Origin: an uncultured Collinsella sp.
GTDB taxonomy: Bacteria; Actinomycetota; Coriobacteriia; Coriobacteriales; Coriobacteriaceae
Assembly (NCBI GenBank): GCA_900552295.1
Contig: URZB01000094.1
Span: 1-6,302 of the forward strand
DNA length: 6,302 bases
Direction of reading: 5' to 3'
This document shows, one piece after another, positions 1 through 5,612 of the stretch (position 1 is the stretch's first letter; each line of letters begins with the position of its first letter). Position numbers and translations under genes: made by a program. The notes under the pieces were generated by a model. The model was given only the letters and a program-made list of their open reading frames with translations. It made no database searches and was not told the DNA's origin.

Positions 1-22
1 GTCAGATGTGTATAAGAGACAG
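1..22 (+). other. Nextera/Tn5 adapter remnant (artefact)
   Basis: Bases 4-22 read AGATGTGTATAAGAGACAG, the 19-bp Tn5 mosaic end used in Nextera tagmentation libraries. The preceding GTC matches the end of the read-1 adapter, so all 22 bases are library sequence rather than genome. Translation across it adds a spurious Met-Tyr-Lys-Arg-Gln to the first gene. The true genomic sequence starts at base 23, which also marks the contig end. Confidence 0.97.
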
Positions 23-682
23 GTGGGGGCGACCTCGGCCGACGGCAACGCTGCGGTCGATTATCTGATCGATGCCGCGCGCACCTATGGTCCCGATCTG
101 GTCTACGTAGCGACTGGCCCGTTCTCCAACCTGGCGCTCGCCCTGGAGCGCGATGCGGCGGCGATGATGTCCATCGGCCGCGTGGTCGTGATGGGCGGCG
201 CCCTTACCGTGCCCGGTAACGTGAGTGCGGGCGCCGAGGCCAATATGGCGAGCGACCCCGAGGCAGCCGACGCGGTGCTGCGCTCGGGCCGTAAGCTCAC
301 CATGGTGGGTCTGGACGTGACGCATCGCGTGGTGCTCACACGCCGCGACATTGCCGGCTGGACGGGCTCGGGCACCATGGCGGGCTGCGCGTTTGCGAGC
401 ATGGTCGAGCACTACATTGGCTCGTACGAAATGAACGCGCCCTACCTGGGCGGTTGCGCGCTGCACGATCCGCTGGCCGTTGCCGTGGCGATCGACCCCA
501 CGCTCGTAGGTGCGCTCGGCTGCAACCTGCGTGTTGATCTGCTGGGCGAGTACCGCGGTCGCACCATCTGCGATGAGCGCCGCCTGTCCGATCCGGACAA
601 GAGCGCGCTTGTGGCACTGACCGTGGATGCTCCGCGCTTCCTGTCCGAGTTCAAGACGCGTATGGCCCGTGTCCTTGGCTAA
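23..682 (+). CDS. Nucleoside hydrolase (IUNH family), 5'-truncated
   Basis: This is the C-terminal 219 residues of a nucleoside hydrolase, a cytosolic Ca2+ enzyme that cleaves the N-glycosidic bond of ribonucleosides to give a base plus ribose in nucleoside salvage. Numbering from base 23, visible family motifs are ATGPFSNLALAL (30-41, with the Ca2+-ligand Thr), VVMGGA (55-60), GNVSAGAEANMASDPEAA (65-82, ribose-binding Asn/Glu/Asn), GLDVTHR (96-102) and HDPLAVA (148-154, the active-site His-Asp pair). The family is usually about 310-320 residues, so roughly 95 are missing, including the N-terminal DxDPGxDD calcium site. The loss is caused by the contig end at the adapter; nothing suggests a pseudogene. 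Substrate preference (purine, pyrimidine or broad) cannot be assigned. It lies 103 bp upstream of luxS on the same strand, with a palindrome between. Confidence 0.93.
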   Translation: MGATSADGNAAVDYLIDAARTYGPDLVYVATGPFSNLALALERDAAAMMSIGRVVVMGGALTVPGNVSAGAEANMASDPEAADAVLRSGRKLTMVGLDVTHRVVLTRRDIAGWTGSGTMAGCAFASMVEHYIGSYEMNAPYLGGCALHDPLAVAVAIDPTLVGALGCNLRVDLLGEYRGRTICDERRLSDPDKSALVALTVDAPRFLSEFKTRMARVLG

Positions 683-709
683 GTTGTCTTTTTGGGACGG
701 GGCTTTTTT
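665..709 (+). terminator. Possible intrinsic terminator for nucleoside hydrolase
   Basis: The end of the coding region (GCCCGT at 665-670, TCC near 672-674) can pair imperfectly with GGGACGGGGC at 694-703, which is followed directly by six T residues (704-709). The stem has bulges (about 4+2+3 bp). The G-rich arm plus T run looks like the 3' half of a terminator, but this fold competes with the stronger palindrome that uses the same arm. Confidence 0.35.
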
Positions 710-763
710 GACTGGTATGATTGGTGCGACCATTCGAACCAGCTAAAAGAGCCCCGTCCCAAA
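691..763. repeat. 73-bp near-perfect palindrome between nucleoside hydrolase and luxS
   Basis: Arms 691-716 and 738-763 are complementary at 23 of 26 positions; the outer 14 (TTTGGGACGGGGCT) are perfect. A further inner stem, TGGT 722-725 with ACCA 729-732, closes on a 3-nt loop centred at 727. It starts 8 bp after the nucleoside hydrolase stop. T runs occur inside the arms (704-709) but not after the right arm on either strand, so it is not a textbook bidirectional intrinsic terminator. It could be a dispersed palindromic repeat, or a structure insulating luxS from readthrough. Confidence 0.85.
692..721 (+). promoter_or_regulatory. Candidate luxS promoter, extended -10
   Basis: TATGAT at 716-721 differs from TATAAT at one base and is preceded by TG at 713-714, giving an extended -10. 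TTGGGA at 692-697 (4 of 6 to TTGACA) lies 18 bp upstream. Transcription would begin around 728, at the centre of the palindrome, so luxS mRNA would carry only the right arm and could not form the full hairpin. A ribosome site GAGAGG (773-778) lies 7 nt before the luxS ATG. Confidence 0.45.
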
Positions 764-785
764 TTGACTATCGAGAGGATCTGCC

Positions 786-1274
786 ATGGAGCGCATCGCC
801 AGCTTTTCCGTTGATCATCTGCTGCTTGAGCCCGGCGTGTATGTGAGCCGCATCGACCGCGATCCGGCGACCGGTGCCGCCGTCACCACGTTTGACCTGC
901 GCCTGACCACGCCCAACAAGGAGCCGGTCATGAACACGGCCGAGTGCCACACCATTGAGCACCTGGGCGCGACGTTCCTTCGCAATCATGCCGAGTGGTC
1001 GAGCCGCATTGTCTACTTTGGCCCCATGGGCTGCCGCACGGGCTTTTACCTCGTCGTGTTTGGCGAGGTGACGAGCGAGGAGATTCTGCCGCTCGTGCGT
1101 GAGCTGTTCGAGTTTGTCGCCGGCTTTGAGGGCGATGTCCCCGGTGCCGCTCCCGAGGAGTGCGGTAACTACCTGGACCAGAACCTCCCCATGGCAAACT
1201 GGCTCGCGCGCCGCTACCTCGACCGCGACCTGGCCGATATCGACGAGAAGCACCTGCACTATCAGCAGGCGTAA
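786..1274 (+). CDS. luxS: S-ribosylhomocysteine lyase (LuxS, AI-2 synthesis)
   Basis: LuxS is a cytosolic metalloenzyme, a homodimer in its characterised members. It splits S-ribosylhomocysteine into homocysteine and DPD, the precursor of autoinducer-2, and recycles the product of methyltransferase reactions. The 162-residue protein is full family length. Metal ligands His55 and His59 sit in HTIEHL (55-60) with catalytic Glu58; Cys126 in EECGNY is the third ligand. Catalytic Cys83 lies in GPMGCRTGFYL (79-89), and substrate-contacting His11 and Arg39 are also present, so the enzyme should be active. The ATG at 786 is supported by GAGAGGA at 773-779, and the N terminus MERIASFSVDH aligns with the family start. 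A strong terminator follows, so it is probably monocistronic. No pfs or methionine-cycle gene is adjacent in this window. Whether AI-2 is a signal or only a by-product here cannot be told. Confidence 0.98.
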   Translation: MERIASFSVDHLLLEPGVYVSRIDRDPATGAAVTTFDLRLTTPNKEPVMNTAECHTIEHLGATFLRNHAEWSSRIVYFGPMGCRTGFYLVVFGEVTSEEILPLVRELFEFVAGFEGDVPGAAPEECGNYLDQNLPMANWLARRYLDRDLADIDEKHLHYQQA

Positions 1275-1303
1275 GAGCTTTATCGCCCAAAACGCGCGCA
1301 TTG

Positions 1304-1334
1304 GGCGCCTTCGCTTATGCGGGGGCGCCTTTTT
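1304..1334 (+). terminator. Intrinsic terminator after luxS
   Basis: GGCGCCTTCGC (1304-1314) pairs with GCGGGGGCGCC (1319-1329) around a TTAT loop. The 11-bp stem has two G-T wobbles and is followed by TTTTT (1330-1334). It begins 30 bp after the luxS stop. An alternative smaller stem, CGCCCAA (1284-1290) with TTGGGCG (1301-1307), overlaps its left arm. Confidence 0.85.
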
Positions 1335-1355
1335 GTTGATTGGTCGGGGCGAGCG

Positions 1356-1384
1356 TTCAAAATCGCTCGTGTTTGTTCTAGAAT
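1356..1384 (+). promoter_or_regulatory. Candidate promoter of the DUF4867-type gene
   Basis: TTCAAA at 1356-1361 (4 of 6 to TTGACA) and TAGAAT at 1379-1384 (5 of 6 to TATAAT) are spaced by 17 bp. Transcription would start near 1391, giving a short leader to the ATG at 1419. TATAGT at 1390-1395 is an alternative -10 but has no convincing -35. The position just after the luxS terminator supports an independent promoter here. Confidence 0.5.
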
Positions 1385-1409
1385 GTTCGTATAGTCACAT
1401 TTACGAACA
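1384..1409. promoter_or_regulatory. Inverted repeat, candidate operator or 5'-UTR hairpin
   Basis: TGTTCGTA (1384-1391) and TACGAACA (1402-1409) are perfect 8-bp inverted repeats with a 10-nt spacer. The left arm touches the last base of the candidate -10, and the right arm runs into the Shine-Dalgarno AGGAG (1409-1413). It could bind a dimeric repressor at the promoter start. If transcription starts upstream of 1384, the transcript could instead form a hairpin next to the ribosome site. No regulator gene is adjacent to identify a family. Confidence 0.55.
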
Positions 1410-1418
1410 GGAGTGAAC

Positions 1419-2063
1419 ATGCATATCTACTCTGTCAACGATCCCGAGTTCAAATCCTATGGCAACGTTTGGGATAACGTTCCGTCCGAGCTTACGTCGC
1501 CCGTGCTCGAGGCGCTCTCTGCCACGCCCATTCCCGAGGGCAGCAAGTACGTTGCAAGTGCGCCGGAGCTCGAGGACGTCAAGGATGCCGACAAGCTTGG
1601 CTTTCTCATGTTTGGTGGCCGTCCCTTCCAGCTCGGCTGGTGCAACGGCCACAACACGCAGCTCAACTGCCTGGAGTATCACCGCGCCAGCGAGTTCAAC
1701 CTGGGTGCACGCGATTTTATCCTGCTCGTGGCGCATCGCTGGGAGATCGAGGACGGCAAGCTCGACACCGCGTGCGTCAAGGCGTTCCGTGTACCGGCCG
1801 GTACGCTTGTTGAGGTTTTCAACACCACGCTTCACTACACGCCGTGCATGGTCGACGATGGGGGCTTCCAGGTGATGGTGGCGCTGCCCGCCGGCACCAA
1901 CGGTCCGCGCCCCGAGGCTGCGGCCGACATGCCCACGGCCGGCGACAGCTACTGCTACTGGAAGGCCGACAAGTGGGTTCTCTGCCATGCTGACAGCCCC
2001 AAGGCTGCCGAGGGCGGCTACGTAGGCCTCATCGGCAAGAACCTCGACATCACCGTGGACTAG
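1419..2063 (+). CDS. DUF4867-type cupin-like protein
   Basis: The 214-residue soluble protein has no signal peptide or membrane segment. I recognise the pattern of the DUF4867 family: N-terminal MHIYSVNDPEFKSYG, a central CNGHNTQLNCLEYHRASEFN (75-94), the KAFRVPAGTLVEVF strand (121-134), LHYTPC (138-143) and VALPAGTN (154-161). The His/Glu-rich central motifs and the alternating beta-strand pattern fit a cupin-like barrel that may bind a metal or small sugar-like ligand; that is inference, and no reaction is established. ATG at 1419 is preferred because AGGAG (1409-1413) lies 5 nt upstream; a GTG at 1413 in the same frame overlaps that ribosome site and is unlikely to be used. The gene stands alone between the luxS terminator and a palindrome, with its own promoter and inverted repeat, so it is probably separately regulated. 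Confidence 0.82.
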   Translation: MHIYSVNDPEFKSYGNVWDNVPSELTSPVLEALSATPIPEGSKYVASAPELEDVKDADKLGFLMFGGRPFQLGWCNGHNTQLNCLEYHRASEFNLGARDFILLVAHRWEIEDGKLDTACVKAFRVPAGTLVEVFNTTLHYTPCMVDDGGFQVMVALPAGTNGPRPEAAADMPTAGDSYCYWKADKWVLCHADSPKAAEGGYVGLIGKNLDITVD

Positions 2064-2068
2064 CGCAT

Positions 2069-2119
2069 CGCCCCAAACCACCACAAAGGTGCCTGTCTCC
2101 TTTGCGGTGGTTTGGGGCG
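2069..2119. repeat. 51-bp palindrome after the DUF4867-type gene
   Basis: CGCCCCAAACCACCACAAAGG (arm 2069-2089) pairs with 2099-2119 at 20 of 21 positions (only A2083/C2105 mismatched), around a 9-nt loop TGCCTGTCT. It begins 5 bp after the stop codon. No T run follows the right arm, so a standard intrinsic terminator is not obvious. The length, precision and loop suggest a dispersed intergenic palindromic repeat that may also block readthrough. Open reading frames crossing it on either strand are not convincing genes. Confidence 0.85.
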
Positions 2120-2139
2120 GGCGGATATCGGGAAGTGCC

Positions 2140-2181
2140 AGACGGGGGAGGCTGCCGGGCGCCTTGCCGTCTGCGGATTTT
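2140..2181 (+). terminator. Weak possible terminator
   Basis: AGACGG (2140-2145) pairs with CCGTCT (2167-2172), and an inner AGGC (2149-2152) pairs with GCCT (2161-2164) around an 8-nt loop. TTTT at 2178-2181 lies 5 nt beyond the stem. The internal mismatches and the delayed, short T run make this a weak candidate for ending transcription from the DUF4867-type gene. Confidence 0.3.
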
Positions 2182-2217
2182 GGGACATGCGGCCCGCTTT
2201 TTCGACCCATCTGTCGG

Positions 2218-2223
2218 TACACT
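2218..2223 (+). promoter_or_regulatory. Candidate -10 box for the sensor operon
   Basis: TACACT (4 of 6 to TATAAT) lies 9 nt before the ATG at 2233, in the only AT-richer stretch of this intergenic region. Transcription would start near 2230, giving an almost leaderless mRNA for that ATG. No good -35 is visible 16-18 bp upstream, so the call is tentative. Confidence 0.35.
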
Positions 2224-2232
2224 AAAAGCACT

Positions 2233-4116
2233 ATGGGTACCCGCGAGCGACATATCGGCCACGCGGCCGCCCGGACCGCACCGGCTGCGGATCCCAGGGG
2301 CGGCAGGCTCTTCGCCATGCCGAGATTCCTTGTTGGCATAACACATCAGGTGTACCGCCACCGCGTCTTTGCTATCGCCGGCGCCATCACCGCGCTGTTC
2401 CTCATGCTTTTGGCAGTCTTGCCGGCGCTGTTCGCCTTCGACCCCAAACTTTCTAACGCCGTGCCCGCCTATAGCGAGGTGTCCGAAGAGGTCGTGGATG
2501 CGCTCGCCCACTCGAGCTCTCTCCCGCTGCTTGTCGCCGCAATTATATTTTCGATCTGGGGCGTATCGGTCTATCTGCGCTGTTTGGACTATGTGCTGCG
2601 CCGCCGCCTTGTTGCCGTCGCCACCATCTGCGCCCTGTGGATGATCGAAGTCATTCTCAAGTACAAGTCGTTCACGCCGTTCTATGCCACCGTGCTGTGG
2701 TACCTGTACTACGTGCCCATGACACTCATTCCGCTGCTCTACCAGTTGTGTGGTCTGCGCCTTGCGGGCCTGGAGCAACACCGCCTGGGTCGCCGCTACT
2801 GCGCTGCGCTGTGGATTGTGGCTATCCTGCTTATCGGATTTGTGCTCACCAACGATTTTCACCAGCAGGTCTTCCACTTTGACCGTACAAGCGACACCTG
2901 GAGCAACGATTACACGTACGGCTGGGGTTATTTCGCCGTCCTCGTGTGGACGGCCTTTAACTTTGTGGCCTTTTTTATCCTGGTGGGCCGGTCCTCGTCC
3001 TTTCGCATCCAACGTTTCTCGGGCACGGCGGCGCTCGTGCTGCTGGGCGGCGCGTTCTTTGCCATCTCATATGCGTTGCGCGTGCCCTGGGCATGGAGGC
3101 TCAACTTCTCGCTCATCTATTGCGTCTTGTGCGTGGCGGCGATGGAAATCTGTCTCGATTGCGGTGTCATTCCGTCATATCACGACATCGCCGGCATTTT
3201 CGACACCTTGCCGCTTGACCTCAAAGTTCTAACGCGCGACCTGCAGGAAGTCTATGCCACGCCAGTGTCAAAGCCAATGCCGGTAGGCGTGCGCGAGGAG
3301 TTGCGGACCCAGGCGCACGGCCGCGCCCATGCCTTTGCCGTGGCGTCCGATCCCGATGTGATGTACCGTGCCTTTCCACTGCTGGGCGGATCGGCCCTGC
3401 TTGCCCAAGACGTGTCGGATCTCAACGAGCTTAACCGTGAACTGGCACATCGTCGCATGGAGCTGCAGCGTCAAAACGAGCTGCTCGCCGCCGACTACGA
3501 CCTTAAGACGCACCTGGCAGACCAAGAGGCCGAGACCTTGCTGGTCCAAGACGTGGACCAGGCGCTTGCCCGCGCGCTCGAAGGGATGTACGACCTGCTG
3601 AGCTCGCTACCGCCGTTGACCGACGAAGCGTCTTCGCACGAGCGTTACCGCATGCTGCAGCGCGCCAAGATGCTCGTCGCCTATTGCAAGCGCAAGGGGT
3701 CGCTCACGTTGGCACAGCACGGGGAGAGCGGTTTTGATCGCGACCGCATTCAGCTCATTGCCAACGAGCTCGCAAGCGACCTGCGCACCATCGATATCGA
3801 TTGCGCCTCGATTATCGCCATACGGCGCCCGATGCACGCCAGTACGGTAAGCGCCCTGTACGACTGCGTGTATGACTTTGCGTTTTTTGCCTACACCACC
3901 GACCATCCGGCGCTTATGTATCACTTGGGCGATCATGACCGATGCAGTGTCGAGCTGCGTGCCGCGCTTTTTTCCAACGATGATGCAGATCTTTCGCAGA
4001 CGCCCGCTGCGCAAGAGCTCGAAAGCGCTCTGCAAGGGCGCAACGTGGCATACCGCCTTGAGGGCGAGCCCGGCCAGCTGCGCATGATCGTCTTGATGCC
4101 GAGGGCGGGTGAGTGA
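2233..4116 (+). CDS. 7TM-type membrane sensor with degenerate histidine kinase region
   Basis: This 627-residue protein has about eight hydrophobic segments (roughly 45-69, 97-115, 126-142, 150-172, 189-206, 233-252, 266-282, 290-308). The pattern, with NDFHQQVFHFD (207-217) followed by YTYGWGYF, resembles the N-terminal 7TM sensor domain of some histidine kinases. A linker, a probable coiled coil (about 396-440) and a helical DHp-like stretch with YRMLQRAKMLVAYCKRKGSL (472-491) follow. The last 130 residues have the strand/helix order of a HATPase, but the N box is replaced by ALYDCVYDFAFFAY and no DxGxG or GxGxG motif is visible. No phosphoacceptor His-Asp/Glu is seen, so it probably does not phosphorylate. 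I infer a co-sensor for the kinase encoded next, with which it overlaps by 4 nt. The start is uncertain: ATG 2233 follows a possible -10, whereas ATG 2317 removes 28 residues that contain rare Arg codons. Neither has a clear ribosome site. Starts further upstream would lie in the palindrome. Confidence 0.82.
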   Translation: MGTRERHIGHAAARTAPAADPRGGRLFAMPRFLVGITHQVYRHRVFAIAGAITALFLMLLAVLPALFAFDPKLSNAVPAYSEVSEEVVDALAHSSSLPLLVAAIIFSIWGVSVYLRCLDYVLRRRLVAVATICALWMIEVILKYKSFTPFYATVLWYLYYVPMTLIPLLYQLCGLRLAGLEQHRLGRRYCAALWIVAILLIGFVLTNDFHQQVFHFDRTSDTWSNDYTYGWGYFAVLVWTAFNFVAFFILVGRSSSFRIQRFSGTAALVLLGGAFFAISYALRVPWAWRLNFSLIYCVLCVAAMEICLDCGVIPSYHDIAGIFDTLPLDLKVLTRDLQEVYATPVSKPMPVGVREELRTQAHGRAHAFAVASDPDVMYRAFPLLGGSALLAQDVSDLNELNRELAHRRMELQRQNELLAADYDLKTHLADQEAETLLVQDVDQALARALEGMYDLLSSLPPLTDEASSHERYRMLQRAKMLVAYCKRKGSLTLAQHGESGFDRDRIQLIANELASDLRTIDIDCASIIAIRRPMHASTVSALYDCVYDFAFFAYTTDHPALMYHLGDHDRCSVELRAALFSNDDADLSQTPAAQELESALQGRNVAYRLEGEPGQLRMIVLMPRAGE

Positions 4117-5612
4117 CGATGCAGATTTCGCTCATTCTTCCCCAAATCGTTGCGCTCGATGTTGTCTTTGCCCTGGCTGCGTGTCTGCAGACGATCCGCG
4201 TCCCGCTCATCGCATCGCGCCGTTCGTCCTATAACCGTAAGGTGATTTGTGCCTACGAGGCGAGCCTTGTGCTTCACCTAATTATTTCGGCGCTCATCTT
4301 GTTCGCGTCGTCTGGCTCATATCTGGTGGCGCCGCTTGACGTTTGCGCCAGGGCAATGGGCGGAGCGTTGTGGCTCAGTGCCGTGATCTTTGCCTACGGC
4401 ATGGTGCTTATGGTGCACTATCGTCGCCCCGTCATGCTGGCCGAACTGTTGCTCGTTGCCGCCGTGACACCGCCGGTGGTGCTTGCCATGGGCTCGGCGT
4501 GGACCACGGTCCTTATCGCAGAGGGAGCGTTTTTCCTGTTCCGCTCCATTGCGGCGCTCTTGATGGATGTCCGCAACCGCCAGGAGGATATCACCGCGTT
4601 CTCGACGATCGAAACCATCAACGTGATTCCCGTGGGCATCCTGTATCTGGACCCGAGGGGCCGCCCGCTGCTCATGAACCGCTGCATGCGAAAAAACCTG
4701 GTGGAGCTTCATATGCCCACCGACCTAGGCGATATGAGCGGTACATGGAACGACCTGCGCAAACTCAGCATGCAAATGCCCGAAAGCAGCCAGAACCGCG
4801 TGCGGATTAATCTGGACCGCTTTGGTGAGGCGCGGGCGGTGGTCGAGGTTTCTCCCGCCGAGATTCGCTTGTTTGTGCACGATGACGTTATGGTTTCGGG
4901 CCGCCTCTTCGAGCGCATTATCGGCCTGGATGTAACAGAGTATGCGCATGCTCATGATCGCCTGGCGCAAGCCAACCACCTGCTTGAGCTTGCGGGCCAA
5001 GAGCTCCAAGCCCAGATCGAAGAAGTCAAAAAAGATGCTGACAATGCGGCCTATCTGCGTATGCGCGCTCGCGCGCACGACGTGATCGGGCAGCGCCTGT
5101 CCATCCTCCATCGTTATCTGGAGGAGGGGCGCCTGGATGACGAGTCACTCGAGCAGATCGACCCGCTGCTGCGCTCAATCGCTGCCGATCTGTGCAGCGG
5201 GGGCGACACCGAACCGGCAGAGCAACTGGGAGATATCGTCCATGCCTTTGGCCTGGTGAGTGTGCAGATTGATGTTGAGGGTGCGCTGCCTGAGGACGCG
5301 CGTGTCGCCGCCGCATTTTTGCAGATTATCCGCGAGGCCTCGACCAATGCCACCAAGCATGCACAGGCGCATCGGGTCCACGTGCGTCTGTGGCAAGAGA
5401 CGTCGGAAGACGGTGCTGTTGCGCGGATGACCGTTTCTAACGACGGCGCGCCTGCACCCGTATCGTATCGCGAGGGAACGGGTATCCCAGGTATGAGGCA
5501 TGTCGCACAGAATCTGGGCGGCAGCCTGGAAGTCCACACCGCCCCGCCCTTCACGCTTACGGTGTCCATCCCGCTTGCCTCCAACGCCACGGTCCAAAGG
5601 AGAAGTTCATGA
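4113..5612 (+). CDS. NarL-class sensor histidine kinase with membrane and PAS-like domains
   Basis: This 499-residue membrane kinase should sense a signal, autophosphorylate and pass phosphate to the regulator encoded next. About five hydrophobic segments fill residues 5-150. A PAS-like region follows (about 163-275), with the typical INVIPVGILYLDPRGRPLLMNR (169-190), then a coiled coil (about 280-312). The HisKA_3-type phosphoacceptor is His322 in HDVIGQRLSIL (322-332). The ATP-binding domain keeps its N box REASTNATKHA (407-417, Asn412), G1 SNDGAP (442-447, Asp444) and G2 GTGIPGM (455-461), so it looks catalytically complete. GTG 4113 forms a GTGA overlap with the preceding stop, and GAGG (4101-4104) lies 8 nt upstream. 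ATG 4119, two codons later with GGTGAG before it, is an equal alternative. The ligand cannot be predicted. Confidence 0.93.
   Translation: MTMQISLILPQIVALDVVFALAACLQTIRVPLIASRRSSYNRKVICAYEASLVLHLIISALILFASSGSYLVAPLDVCARAMGGALWLSAVIFAYGMVLMVHYRRPVMLAELLLVAAVTPPVVLAMGSAWTTVLIAEGAFFLFRSIAALLMDVRNRQEDITAFSTIETINVIPVGILYLDPRGRPLLMNRCMRKNLVELHMPTDLGDMSGTWNDLRKLSMQMPESSQNRVRINLDRFGEARAVVEVSPAEIRLFVHDDVMVSGRLFERIIGLDVTEYAHAHDRLAQANHLLELAGQELQAQIEEVKKDADNAAYLRMRARAHDVIGQRLSILHRYLEEGRLDDESLEQIDPLLRSIAADLCSGGDTEPAEQLGDIVHAFGLVSVQIDVEGALPEDARVAAAFLQIIREASTNATKHAQAHRVHVRLWQETSEDGAVARMTVSNDGAPAPVSYREGTGIPGMRHVAQNLGGSLEVHTAPPFTLTVSIPLASNATVQRRSS

Noticed and set aside
4..22. A natural Tn5/IS50 insertion end
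   Set aside because: The sequence is the engineered mosaic end, preceded by the Nextera adapter bases and located exactly at the window start; no transposase or IS50 sequence is present.
2..733. 243-codon open frame on the - strand ending in the adapter
   Set aside because: It is antisense to the nucleoside hydrolase, begins in the palindrome and ends in artificial adapter sequence.
23..1274. Nucleoside hydrolase as the nucleosidase that feeds LuxS (Pfs role)
   Set aside because: Its motifs are those of the IUNH family, whose fold and chemistry differ from the Pfs/MTAN family. No Pfs-like sequence is seen in the window.
1401..2339. 312-codon open frame on the - strand
   Set aside because: It lies antisense to the well-supported DUF4867-type gene and crosses the palindrome. 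Its protein has no recognisable domain, and long antisense frames are expected in GC-rich coding DNA.
2050..3012. 320-codon open frame on the - strand
   Set aside because: It is antisense to the membrane sensor gene and reads through the palindrome. Its His/Gly/Gln-rich composition is typical of a shadow frame of a hydrophobic protein.
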